A stretch of DNA of 64,000 nt, from the NCBI RefSeq assembly GCF_947503385.1, contig NZ_CANNDO010000001.1:372001-436000 (forward strand), given 5' to 3'. Source of the DNA: an uncultured Tateyamaria sp. (lineage in GTDB: Bacteria > Pseudomonadota > Alphaproteobacteria > Rhodobacterales > Rhodobacteraceae). Positions within the stretch are counted from its first letter, which is position 1, and every line of letters starts with the position of its first letter. Of the stretch, positions 45,204-53,521 are shown one piece after another. The notes under the pieces are model-generated. The model was not told the DNA's origin. It did not search any database and was given only the letters and a program-made list of their open reading frames with translations. The translations under genes and the position numbers were made by a program.

Positions 45204-47041
45204 TCGGCAGCCTCGGTCGCGATGAACCCGCCGGATTGGCGCGCCCAGAACTCCGAATATAGGCCGCCTTGGGTCAAAAGCGCGTCGTGGCTTCCGTCTT
45301 CGACAATTTTTCCGCCGTCGAGGACAAGGATGCGGTCCATTTCCGCGATGGTGGACAAACGGTGCGCAATGGCGATGACCGTCTTGCCCTCCATCATCTG
45401 GTAAAGCGTGTCCTGAATCGCCGCTTCCACCTCGGAATCAAGTGCTGATGTCGCCTCGTCCAACAGCAGGATCGGCGCGTTCTTGAGGATCACACGCGCC
45501 AGCGTGATCCGCTGTCGCTGCCCGCCGGACAGTTTCACGCCCCGCTCACCCACCTGGGCGTCATAGCCGGTGCGACCCTCCGGGTCCTGAAGATCAAGAA
45601 TGAACTCATGCGCCTGCGCCTGACGGGCAGCGGCAAACATCTCTTCTTCGGTCGCATCGGGCCGTCCGTACAGAATGTTGTCGCGCACCGACCGATGCAG
45701 CAGTGAACTGTCCTGCTGCACCATCCCGATGTTCAGCCGCAGACTGTCCTGCGTCACCTGCGTGATGTCCTGCCCGTCGATCAGGATACGACCGCCCTCG
45801 GGGTCGTAGAACCGCAACAACAGCTTGACCAAGGTCGATTTGCCCGCGCCCGACCGGCCAATAAGTCCGACCTTTTCGCCCGGCCTGATTGTGGTCGAAA
45901 TCGCGGCCAAACCGCCACTGTCACGTCCATAATGGTGGGTCAGGGCGTCCAGCTCGATCTCGCCCGTTTCGATCTGCAACCGCTTGGCGTCCGGCGCATC
46001 CACCAGCGTGATCGGTTGGGCGATTGTCTCCATGCCTTCGGAAATAATGCCGAGGTTCTGAACCAGCGAAGTCATCGCCCACATGATCCAGTAGGTCATG
46101 TTGTTGAGCCGCAAGGCGATGGTCAGGGCCGCAGCCACCATCCCCTCGGTCGTGAACCCGCCAATCCAGAGCCAGATGGCCAACGCCCCCATCGACACGA
46201 TCATGCAGGCGTTCAACACGGTCAGCATCAGATCCATGCGCGTCACGATCCGCATCTCGGTCATAAAGGTCTGGCGCGCATTCTCGATTGCCTCGCGGGC
46301 GTAATCGATCTCGCGATCATGGTGGGCAAACATCTTGACCGAATGGATATTGGAGTAACTGTCGACAACACGCCCCGTGATCGCACTGCGCGCGTCCGAA
46401 CTGGCCTTGGCCGCCGGGCCGGCCCGCTTGATCACCCAACGCATCAGGCCAAGATATCCCACAATCCAGAACAGCAACGGCAGCGCCAGCCACAGATCGA
46501 ATGTCATCAGAAGGATGACCGCCCCGACCACCGACGTGATAAAAAACGACCCGGCATCCAAAACCTGGAACATCGCCTCGCCTGCGGCGGGCGGGGTCTG
46601 CATGATGCGATTGGCAATGCGACCAGCAAAATCATTTTCGAACCAGCCAACGGACTGGCGCAACACGTGCCGATGCGACCGCCAGCGGATCAGCGTCCCA
46701 AGGTTGGGCAGCAGCGTGTTGTGCAACAACGCCACATCAATGAATGCAACGCCTGTACGCAACACCAGCACCCAAATGGCAACAAGGACAAACTCAAACC
46801 CGTATTCCGGGATGATCAGATCGGGCGTGCCTTGGGCCAACAGGTCAACGATTCTCGCCACGTACCAGATCAGCAGGATCTCGCTAAAGGCGACGACGGT
46901 ACTGATCACGAAAGTGATTAGGATCAAACCGCGAAACGGCTTTAGATAGGTGCGCAGAAACGGCCACAACCGGTTGGGGGGCACGTCATCTTCGGAGTAC
47001 GGCGCGTATGGGTCGACCAGCGACTCGAAAAACTTGAACAT
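45200..47041 (-). CDS. ABC exporter half-transporter (fused permease-ATPase), first of a pair
   Basis: The 613-residue product mirrors its downstream neighbour: a six-span membrane domain, then an ATPase with Walker A GRSGAGKST, signature LSGGQRQRITL, Walker B LLLDEATSALD and H-loop AIAHRLSTI. Both members of the pair therefore keep intact catalytic residues, unlike heterodimers with one degenerate site. The start ATG has only a weak ribosome-binding site. A nine-codon ORF with a very strong site lies about 90 bases upstream in the same direction and may influence it. Confidence 0.92.
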   Translation of the reverse strand: MFKFFESLVDPYAPYSEDDVPPNRLWPFLRTYLKPFRGLILITFVISTVVAFSEILLIWYVARIVDLLAQGTPDLIIPEYGFEFVLVAIWVLVLRTGVAFIDVALLHNTLLPNLGTLIRWRSHRHVLRQSVGWFENDFAGRIANRIMQTPPAAGEAMFQVLDAGSFFITSVVGAVILLMTFDLWLALPLLFWIVGYLGLMRWVIKRAGPAAKASSDARSAITGRVVDSYSNIHSVKMFAHHDREIDYAREAIENARQTFMTEMRIVTRMDLMLTVLNACMIVSMGALAIWLWIGGFTTEGMVAAALTIALRLNNMTYWIMWAMTSLVQNLGIISEGMETIAQPITLVDAPDAKRLQIETGEIELDALTHHYGRDSGGLAAISTTIRPGEKVGLIGRSGAGKSTLVKLLLRFYDPEGGRILIDGQDITQVTQDSLRLNIGMVQQDSSLLHRSVRDNILYGRPDATEEEMFAAARQAQAHEFILDLQDPEGRTGYDAQVGERGVKLSGGQRQRITLARVILKNAPILLLDEATSALDSEVEAAIQDTLYQMMEGKTVIAIAHRLSTIAEMDRILVLDGGKIVEDGSHDALLTQGGLYSEFWARQSGGFIATEAAE

Positions 47042-47127
47042 GGGAGAAACCTGTAGGGAGGTATTGAATCATGGCTGTAACGCGCGCCATCAGGCGCGTG
47101 CGTCACAACGGACGGCGTGCGACAATA

Positions 47128-47157
47128 TCAGGTGTCGTTCCAGATCCCGCGAACCAT
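47128..47157 (-). CDS. Nine-codon ORF (possible leader peptide) upstream of the ABC exporter pair
   Basis: On the minus strand an AAGGAGGG ribosome-binding site is placed ideally before ATG and a nine-residue frame, MVRGIWNDT, then TGA. An imperfect GC-rich hairpin follows (47079-47105), without a T-run. The strength of the ribosome-binding site compared with the length of the frame is the only reason to list it. It could be a leader peptide or the remains of a longer gene. Confidence 0.35.
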   Translation of the reverse strand: MVRGIWNDT

Positions 47158-47172
47158 GAGTCCCTCCTTTGG

Positions 47173-47191
47173 GTTGTCACATGCTTACAAC
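47173..47191. promoter_or_regulatory. Short inverted repeat upstream of the nine-codon ORF
   Basis: GTTGT (47173-47177) and ACAAC (47187-47191) are inverted repeats separated by nine bases, just upstream of the leader ORF's ribosome-binding site. It could be an operator, but the arms are short. Confidence 0.22.
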
Positions 47192-47206
47192 GAGTCGCCC
47201 TTGGTG

Positions 47207-48373
47207 TCACCCGCCCAAAAGCGCTTCTTTTGTCAGCGACAGGTCAGAGGCCAGCCAGTCCTGTTTCAACGCCTTGAGACGTTGGCCCAATGCGGGGCCT
47301 TGCAGGTCGGGGAAATCCGCCGCTGTCACTGGAAATTTGGTGTCTGCCCCTGTCGCAATCTCGTCCTGCCAACCACCCGGCAATGGCGTGTGCATCGTCG
47401 CCGCCCTGAGGATCGCGGCACCTTGCGCCGCCGCAACTCCGGCGAGGTATCCCAACGCACGAAATCCGCGCGTGCTGCCTGACAAGCTGCGCACCGCGTC
47501 CAGCTGTTTCTGCTGATTGCGAGACAGGCGCAATCGGTCCCCCACATCCTGCCCGCCCAACGCCGCAAGCCGCGTGATCGGATCGGCCGGTACGGCGTCG
47601 CCCATATGCACAACCGGGCCAATCATTGTGTCATCCGCACCCGGTATCAGACGTGCCAACACTCCGACGCGCGCCATGACCGACACCGCAGGCGCCGGGT
47701 TGGGTGCGGACAACAGTTTCAGCGTTTCTGCCCCGACCCGTTCGGCTGACAAAGTGTGCAATCCGTCCAGCGTTTCGGCAATCGCAGCCAGCGCGTCCGC
47801 ATCCCAGCCCAAATCAGGGTCTGCATACCACGCGCTGAACCGGAAAAATCGCAGCGCGCGCAAGTAATCCTCGCGGATGCGCTGCACCGGATCGTCAATG
47901 AACCGCACCCGCCGCGCCTGCGCATCCCGAAGGCCACCCACCGGATCATGCACCCAGCCGTGGCGATCCGCATAAAGCGCGTTCATCGTGAAATCACGGC
48001 GCCGCGCGTCGTCGTCCATCCGGGTCGAGAATACGACCACCGCCCGCCGTCCGTCCGTGTCGACGTCGCGGCGAAATGTGGTGACCTCATAGGGTGTACC
48101 ATCGATCACCAGTGTCACCGTCCCATGATCAAGCCCGGTTGGCACGGCGCGCACTCCGCCCTCTTCCGCGATATGCATCACGTCATCGGGGCTTGCATCC
48201 GTCGCGATATCCACATCCGAAGCCGCAACGCCCATCACCGCATTGCGCACGCAGCCGCCGACGAAATACGCGCAATGACCTGCGTCTTCGAGCAAGCCAC
48301 ACACACGTTGTCCGCCCGGATCGGTCAAAAAACCATTTTCAGGGTCTAGTCGGAAGGCAGGCTGTCGGTCCAT
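47207..48373 (-). CDS. CCA-adding enzyme / poly(A) polymerase-family nucleotidyltransferase
   Basis: The 388-residue class II nucleotidyltransferase has the active-site loop GGCVRNAVMG followed by the metal-binding aspartates Asp53 and Asp55 (ASDVDIA). The RRRDFTMNALY, RFIDDPVQRIREDYLRALRF and RVGAETLKLL motifs are those of tRNA nucleotidyltransferases. It adds or repairs the CCA end of tRNAs, or part of it in species with split enzymes. The start ATG lies 28 bases inside the 3' end of the CoA pyrophosphatase gene, so translation is coupled. Confidence 0.88.
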   Translation of the reverse strand: MDRQPAFRLDPENGFLTDPGGQRVCGLLEDAGHCAYFVGGCVRNAVMGVAASDVDIATDASPDDVMHIAEEGGVRAVPTGLDHGTVTLVIDGTPYEVTTFRRDVDTDGRRAVVVFSTRMDDDARRRDFTMNALYADRHGWVHDPVGGLRDAQARRVRFIDDPVQRIREDYLRALRFFRFSAWYADPDLGWDADALAAIAETLDGLHTLSAERVGAETLKLLSAPNPAPAVSVMARVGVLARLIPGADDTMIGPVVHMGDAVPADPITRLAALGGQDVGDRLRLSRNQQKQLDAVRSLSGSTRGFRALGYLAGVAAAQGAAILRAATMHTPLPGGWQDEIATGADTKFPVTAADFPDLQGPALGQRLKALKQDWLASDLSLTKEALLGG

Positions 48374-48945
48374 GTGCGCAGTATACGCGCGGTTGCGCCC
48401 CAGATGTAATAGGGCCCATATGGCACCGCGTAATAGGACCGCCGCGCACCACGCCACCGCCGCGATTCCACGACAAAATGGTCAGCGGTCAGAACATGCG
48501 CCAGCGGGACAAAAAACACGTCTTCGACCTCGCCCGCTTCAGGGCGAATATCGAACGGCGCGGTCACATGGGCAATTACCGGCGTGACCGTGAATCCCGT
48601 CACCGTCTCATGCGGGGCGAAGGTGCCCAGAATTTTCACCCGATCAGGCGGTAGCCCGATCTCTTCGCGCGCTTCGCGCAGCGCTGCTGCCTCAAGCGAT
48701 GCGTCACCTTCATCCTGCTTACCCCCCGGAAAGGCGATCTGGCCCGGATGGTGCTTGAGTGCCGATGACCGTTTGGTCAGGATCAACTCCAGCCCCCGCG
48801 TCGTTTCCATGATCGGGGCAAGCACTGCCGCCGGACGGAGCTTGCGCCCCTCCGGCAAGGTCACATCCGGGTTCAGGTCATAGTCGGACGACGCCGCACC
48901 CGGCTGCTCCAAGGCGCGCCGGGTGCGGTCAAGAAGGTCAGGCAC
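48346..48945 (-). CDS. CoA pyrophosphatase-type Nudix hydrolase
   Basis: The 199-residue product has the coenzyme A-specific motif LTKRSSALKHHPGQIAFPGG directly in front of a complete Nudix box (GKQDEGDASLEAAALREARE, then EIG). It would split CoA and its derivatives into 3'-phosphoadenosine 5'-phosphate and 4'-phosphopantetheine. A TTG twelve codons further up is also in frame. I prefer the GTG that overlaps the Hsp33 stop by eight bases because homologues start near PDLLDRTRRAL. It is coupled on both sides, to hslO and to the CCA enzyme. Confidence 0.87.
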   Translation of the reverse strand: MPDLLDRTRRALEQPGAASSDYDLNPDVTLPEGRKLRPAAVLAPIMETTRGLELILTKRSSALKHHPGQIAFPGGKQDEGDASLEAAALREAREEIGLPPDRVKILGTFAPHETVTGFTVTPVIAHVTAPFDIRPEAGEVEDVFFVPLAHVLTADHFVVESRRWRGARRSYYAVPYGPYYIWGATARILRTWTDSLPSD

Positions 48946-49918
48946 TGTCTTCGGCCTCAAACCCGACAGTTGCAGGATCAAGGTCGTAATGCGCCCCGCA
49001 GAACTGGCAATCCGCTGTCACGCGCCCCGCATCCGTCGTCATCTTTTCGATGTCGCGGGCCGAGTAGATCGACAGGCTTTGCCGGACACGATCCTCCGAA
49101 CATGTGCAACCGAAACGAACCGGCTGCGCATCATAGACACGCGGTTCTTCCTCGTGAAACAGACGCAACAGCAGATCATTGGGCTCAAGCTGTGGGCCCA
49201 TCAGTTCCATCGCCTCCGCTGTGTCCAGCAGGATATTGGCGCGGTTCCAGTTCTCTTCCTCGTCGCCCTGCACCAGATCAGACGCTGTCAGCACATCGCC
49301 CGACCCTTCGCCTTGGGCGACAAAGGGTGACGCCTTGGGCATGTGTTGCAACATGATGCCGCCCCCGCGCCAATGCTCCGCCACACCGGGTTCGGTCGAC
49401 TGACCAAAACTCAGATTGAACCGTGTCGGCAATTGCTCGGACTGGGCAAAATACGCCTCGGCACAGGCCGCAAGAGATCCGCCCGCCAGCGGGGTGATGC
49501 CTTGGTACGGCGTCATGCCCTGCCCCTGATCAATCATGATGGCAAAGTACCCCTCGCCCACCTGATCGAACGGCGCGGCATCGGTCAGCCGGTCCGCATC
49601 ATAGCTGGCATAAGCGCGAATGCGCGCGATCCCGCCTTCTTCCTCCGGGCCATAATAATCGGTGGCAATCATACGCACCGGCCCCTTGGACTGGACCTGC
49701 AATTGCAGCTTCCACCGCAGCTTGACCGTTTGACCGATCAAGGCGGTGAGCAACGCCATTTCCGCCACCAGCGCTTCGACCTGTGGCGGGTAGTCGTGCT
49801 GTTTCAGGATGCCCTGCAACACCCCGTCCAACCGCGCGAGGCGGCCACGGATGTCCGATGCATCAAGTTGGAAGGGCAGGACGCTGTCGTCCCACGCAAT
49901 TTGCGAGCCAGTGGTCAT
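48938..49918 (-). CDS. hslO: Redox-regulated chaperone Hsp33
   Basis: Hsp33 is a cytoplasmic holdase switched on when oxidants form disulfides between its zinc-binding cysteines. The 326-residue product has the N-terminal substrate-binding domain and a C-terminal zinc centre: GCTCSED gives the CxC pair and DCQFCGA the CxxC pair, both intact. The frame is open upstream, but the ATG before TTGSQIAW begins the family sequence. It is the first gene of a run with the CoA pyrophosphatase and CCA enzyme, and is divergent from a Nudix gene (78 bases between starts). Confidence 0.93.
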   Translation of the reverse strand: MTTGSQIAWDDSVLPFQLDASDIRGRLARLDGVLQGILKQHDYPPQVEALVAEMALLTALIGQTVKLRWKLQLQVQSKGPVRMIATDYYGPEEEGGIARIRAYASYDADRLTDAAPFDQVGEGYFAIMIDQGQGMTPYQGITPLAGGSLAACAEAYFAQSEQLPTRFNLSFGQSTEPGVAEHWRGGGIMLQHMPKASPFVAQGEGSGDVLTASDLVQGDEEENWNRANILLDTAEAMELMGPQLEPNDLLLRLFHEEEPRVYDAQPVRFGCTCSEDRVRQSLSIYSARDIEKMTTDAGRVTADCQFCGAHYDLDPATVGFEAEDSA

Positions 49919-49996
49919 TGGGGTTTCCTTACACGCCGGAGGTTGGCATATCGCGACTATATAAGCGCCTTGAGCAAAACTGAAAGGGGCCCGCAT

Positions 49997-50443
49997 TTGA
50001 TCCCCCGCGTCGGACACACGCCGGAGCGCCGCCGCTATACGCTGCGGCCCGGAGCATATGCGATCCTACCGCGCGGTGGGCGGGTGCTTTTGACCTGTCA
50101 GATGGGTGCCCGGCCGGATATCCAACTGCCCGGCGGCGGCATTGACCCCGGTGAAAGCCCGCTTCAGGCGCTGCATCGCGAAGTGATGGAAGAGATCGGC
50201 TGGCGTATCGCGCGGCCCCGGCGTTTGGGTGCCTTTCGGCGCTTTGTCTTTATGCCGGAATACGATCTTTGGGCGGAAAAGCTGTGCCATGTCTATGTTG
50301 CGCATCCGGTACGGCAAATTGCCGATCCAATCGAACCCGATCACGAAACATTGTGGATGGCGCAGGCCAAGGCGATCCCGGCGCTGGGCAATGACGGGGA
50401 CCGGCAGTTTCTGTGGCGCTACGTCGAGGCTGGCACGCCCTGA
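49997..50443 (+). CDS. Nudix hydrolase of unknown substrate
   Basis: The 148-residue product has a full Nudix box (GGGIDPGESPLQALHREVME, then EIGW) in a YTLRPGAYAILPRGGRVLLT context. This resembles small Nudix proteins that hydrolyse nucleoside diphosphate derivatives. No ATG or GTG is suitably placed; a TTG is preceded by AAAGGGG at eight bases, so I take TTG as start. Its 3' end overlaps the convergent response-regulator gene by 25 bases. The substrate cannot be inferred. Confidence 0.82.
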   Translation: MIPRVGHTPERRRYTLRPGAYAILPRGGRVLLTCQMGARPDIQLPGGGIDPGESPLQALHREVMEEIGWRIARPRRLGAFRRFVFMPEYDLWAEKLCHVYVAHPVRQIADPIEPDHETLWMAQAKAIPALGNDGDRQFLWRYVEAGTP

Positions 50444-51705
50444 AATTCAAACAGGATGCCCGACACATCGTCGGGAAACGCCTGACCACCGGCGAATTCA
50501 CCCAACTGCCACAACAGCGCCTCGAACAATGCGGGACCCTTAGTGTCGTGTAGCTGGCGCAGCATGTCCTCAAGCCCGGATTCGTCGAGCATCGTGTCAT
50601 CCTCTGCCGGGCATTCGATCACACCATCGGACAGCAACAGCAGGCGGTCCCCGGGATGCAAGCGCGTTTCGAACTCTGTAAACGTAATGCCGGACATCAG
50701 CCCCACAGGAAACCCGCCCGGGCCGGTCTGTTCGATACGTCCATCGGCGCGTTGAATGACCGGGTGCGGATGGCCGGCCTGTGCCATGCGCACTTCGCCC
50801 GTCTTCAGGTTCAGATCGGCCAGCAACAGGGTAAAGTAATGCTCTGTCTCCATCTCGTCCAAGACGAGGTTGTTAAGCGTTTCGATCACCGCGGCGGGGG
50901 GCAGAAAATGGTAAGTGTCGTCCTCGCCCTTGCCCAGCGCCACATTCTGATCCGGCGCAGAGGCCGACAGGTAACCCGCCAAACGGGCTGTCATCAGCGC
51001 GGAACTGATACCGTGGCCCGACACGTCGATGGAATACAGTCCAAGATGATCCTCCTCCGCCGGGAAAAACCCGACAAGATCACCACCCACGTGGCCGCTG
51101 GACCGCAGCATCAGGGACACGTCGCCGGAGGCAAAGGCCTTGTGCCGCACTGGGATAAGCGACTGTTGCAGCTTCTTGGCTTCCAGCAAGTCGTTGTCGA
51201 GGGAATCGTAGAGCCGCTGCAATTCGTCCAGCGTTTCCGAAATTAGTCGGTTCTTTTCCGTCAACTCGCGCTGCATCCGCACGATGCGTTCGCCCGCAGT
51301 GATGCGGGCGCGCAATTCGTTGGCATCCACGGGCTTGGTCAGGAAATCGTCGGCCCCGGCCTCAAGACCCATGGCCACTTCGTCCTTCTCACTTTTGGAC
51401 GTGAGCAGGATGAAATAACCGTACCGGTCGCCCGGCAGACTGCGGAATGCGTCGCAAAACTCAAGCCCGTTCATGCCGGGCATCATCCAGTCACTTAGCA
51501 CCAAGTCGGGCTGCAACTGTGCGCAAAGGTTCAGCGCCTCCTCGCCAGAGGCGGCTTCGTACACTTCGAACCCCCAGCGTTTCACCGAACTGGACAGGAT
51601 TTTCCGCTGCAACCGGCTGTCATCCACGATCAGCACGCGCTGCACCGGAGACTGTTCCGCATCAGCGGTCGGCTGTTGCCGGTTATCCGAAAGCGCTGTC
51701 GACAT
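50419..51705 (-). CDS. Response regulator with PP2C/SpoIIE-type serine phosphatase output
   Basis: The 428-residue product has a receiver domain (about residues 22-140) with Asp28/Asp29, the phospho-acceptor Asp72 in LVLSDWMMPGMNG and a Lys in the FLTKP motif. A coiled-coil linker (about 145-180) precedes a SpoIIE-type phosphatase with SIDVSGHGISSALMTA and LLLLSDGVIECP metal-binding aspartates. Such RsbU/HsbR-like proteins dephosphorylate an anti-sigma antagonist or similar partner when phosphorylated. An HPt gene lies divergently 153 bases away. No anti-sigma factor, antagonist or histidine kinase is in the window. Confidence 0.9.
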   Translation of the reverse strand: MSTALSDNRQQPTADAEQSPVQRVLIVDDSRLQRKILSSSVKRWGFEVYEAASGEEALNLCAQLQPDLVLSDWMMPGMNGLEFCDAFRSLPGDRYGYFILLTSKSEKDEVAMGLEAGADDFLTKPVDANELRARITAGERIVRMQRELTEKNRLISETLDELQRLYDSLDNDLLEAKKLQQSLIPVRHKAFASGDVSLMLRSSGHVGGDLVGFFPAEEDHLGLYSIDVSGHGISSALMTARLAGYLSASAPDQNVALGKGEDDTYHFLPPAAVIETLNNLVLDEMETEHYFTLLLADLNLKTGEVRMAQAGHPHPVIQRADGRIEQTGPGGFPVGLMSGITFTEFETRLHPGDRLLLLSDGVIECPAEDDTMLDESGLEDMLRQLHDTKGPALFEALLWQLGEFAGGQAFPDDVSGILFEFQGVPAST

Positions 51706-51858
51706 CGTACCGAATTCTACCCCAAAACATGTTGTGCTTTACATAGGTGCGCCCGGCTTAACGCTGGCTGAATCGGGGCAATTCTTTCGTTAAACTTTTC
51801 CGGGTTACGAACGCTTAATCCTCTGGTGTCTACGGTGTTCTTTGAAAGGATTCTGGTG

Positions 51859-52191
51859 ATGATCGACTGGCAACGCGTGTCCGATTTGCGGGATGAAATC
51901 GGCGCTGAAGATTTCGAAGAAGTTGTGCCGCTCTTTCTCGAAGAGGTGTCCGGCGTGATCGACGCTCTGAGTGCGGGCCCGGACCTGTCCCGGCTCGAAG
52001 AGGACCTGCATTTTCTCAAAGGCAGCGCGCTCAATCTGGGGTTTGAAGCCTTCTCAAACCTGTGCAGCGCCGGGGAAAAGGCGGCTGCCGCAGGACACGC
52101 CGCTGCTGTAAATGTGCCCGAAATCCTCGACTGCTTTCACGCCTCCAAAGCGACGTTCGAAGCCGGGTTGTCCCAAGGTGCCGCAGCCTAG
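51859..52191 (+). CDS. Histidine phosphotransfer (HPt) domain protein
   Basis: The 110-residue product is a free-standing HPt four-helix bundle. The phospho-accepting histidine is His51 in LEEDLHFLKGSALNLGFEAF, matching the HxLKGSSxxLG pattern. It would relay phosphate between a hybrid kinase and a receiver such as the one encoded divergently. The ATG is preceded by AAGGA. The stop overlaps that of convergent ilvA (CTAG shared). Confidence 0.87.
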   Translation: MIDWQRVSDLRDEIGAEDFEEVVPLFLEEVSGVIDALSAGPDLSRLEEDLHFLKGSALNLGFEAFSNLCSAGEKAAAAGHAAAVNVPEILDCFHASKATFEAGLSQGAAA

Positions 52192-53408
52192 ATCACGAAC
52201 TGGGCCAACGTCTCATTCGCGGTGATGTCAGTATAGGTAAACCCGGCCTCATCCAGCGCAGACAGCAACCGGTCGAAATTCTCCGGTTTGGTTGTTTCCA
52301 ACCCGATCAGAACAGACCCGAAATTGCGCGCGGATTTCTTCAGATATTCGAACCGGGCGATGTCATCCTCTGGTCCCAGAATGCCCAGAAAATCCTTGAG
52401 CGCGCCGGGCCTCTGCGGCATCCGCAGGATAAAGTACTTCTTGACCCCGGAATAGCGCTGCGCCCGTTCCTTGACCTCCGGCAACCGCTCAAAATCGAAA
52501 TTGCCACCCGAGGCAATCGCGACCACACGCTTGCCCTTGATCCGGTCGGCCACTTCGCTCAGCGCTTCGATGGCCAGCGCCCCGGCGGGTTCCAGCACGA
52601 CACCCTCGACGTTCAACATCTCGATGATCGTTGCACAAATCCGATCCTCATCCAGCGTCAGCACGTCGCTCTGCGCGACACCCGACAGCCGCGCGAACGT
52701 CCGTGCGCCGATCTTGGCCACCGCCGCACCATCAACGAAACTGTCGATCGGCGACACATCCCGCGGCGCCCCATGGCGCAGCGCTTCGGCCAAGGACGGC
52801 GCGCCGGTCGGTTCGACGAAACTCATAGCGACCTGTGGTCCAAAATAGCTGCGCAACCCCGACGACAGACCACCGCCGCCAACCGGCACCACGATGTGAT
52901 CGGGATCGCCGCCCAGTTGCTGCGCAATCTCGACGCCCACCGATGCCTGCCCTTCGATCACGTCCTCATCATCAAAGGGCGACAGAAAATGCGCACCCTC
53001 GGACGTGCAATAGGCCTGCGCCGCCGCCAACGTATCATCGAAATAGTCGCCAACCAGCCGCACCTCCACCTGATCGCCACCAAACATCTGCGTCTTCATG
53101 ATCTTTTGCTGTGGCGTCGTCACCGGCATGAACACCACGCCATGCACCCCAAAATGCCGACACATGAACGCGACACCCTGCGCGTGATTGCCCGCGCTCG
53201 CACACACATAGACCTGTGCCCGTGCCTTGCGCATCGCATTGAACGCCCCGCGCAGCTTGTAGGATCGCACCGGGCTCAGGTCTTCGCGCTTGAGCCAGAT
53301 GTCCGCCCCATACCGCTCTGACAGCAGGTCATTGCGCAAAAGCGGCGTGGCGGGAAACACGGCGCGCATCGCGGCCTCGGCGGCTTGCGCGCCCTTCACA
53401 AAATCCAT
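52188..53408 (-). CDS. ilvA: Threonine ammonia-lyase (threonine dehydratase)
   Basis: IlvA deaminates threonine to 2-oxobutanoate, the first step of isoleucine synthesis. The 406-residue product has the PLP lysine Lys51 in VRSYKLRGAFNAM, the glycine-rich phosphate loop VPVGGGGLSSG, and a C-terminal ACT-like domain (about 325-406, FGSVLIGLETTKPENFDRLL). It has a single regulatory domain rather than the two of E. coli IlvA (514 residues). That is the shorter form common in alphaproteobacteria, but feedback by isoleucine cannot be assumed. It is divergent from argG with 113 bases between. Confidence 0.93.
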   Translation of the reverse strand: MDFVKGAQAAEAAMRAVFPATPLLRNDLLSERYGADIWLKREDLSPVRSYKLRGAFNAMRKARAQVYVCASAGNHAQGVAFMCRHFGVHGVVFMPVTTPQQKIMKTQMFGGDQVEVRLVGDYFDDTLAAAQAYCTSEGAHFLSPFDDEDVIEGQASVGVEIAQQLGGDPDHIVVPVGGGGLSSGLRSYFGPQVAMSFVEPTGAPSLAEALRHGAPRDVSPIDSFVDGAAVAKIGARTFARLSGVAQSDVLTLDEDRICATIIEMLNVEGVVLEPAGALAIEALSEVADRIKGKRVVAIASGGNFDFERLPEVKERAQRYSGVKKYFILRMPQRPGALKDFLGILGPEDDIARFEYLKKSARNFGSVLIGLETTKPENFDRLLSALDEAGFTYTDITANETLAQFVI

Positions 53409-53521
53409 GTCGTCCCTCGCCGCAATGATCCGGTTGACCTAGCGCCCGGGCCAAGGCCGGTCAATCTTGCCCCTCTGCGCCAAAAGCGGTATCGGCCCAC
53501 GACTCTGACACGAAGGAACCC

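Noticed and set aside
51750-51830. CtrA-like TTAA-N7-TTAA sites near the HPt and phosphatase genes, and near 17528
   Set aside because: Only half-matches occur (TTAACGCTGGCTGAA, TTAACCCTTCGTTCA); none has both half sites intact.
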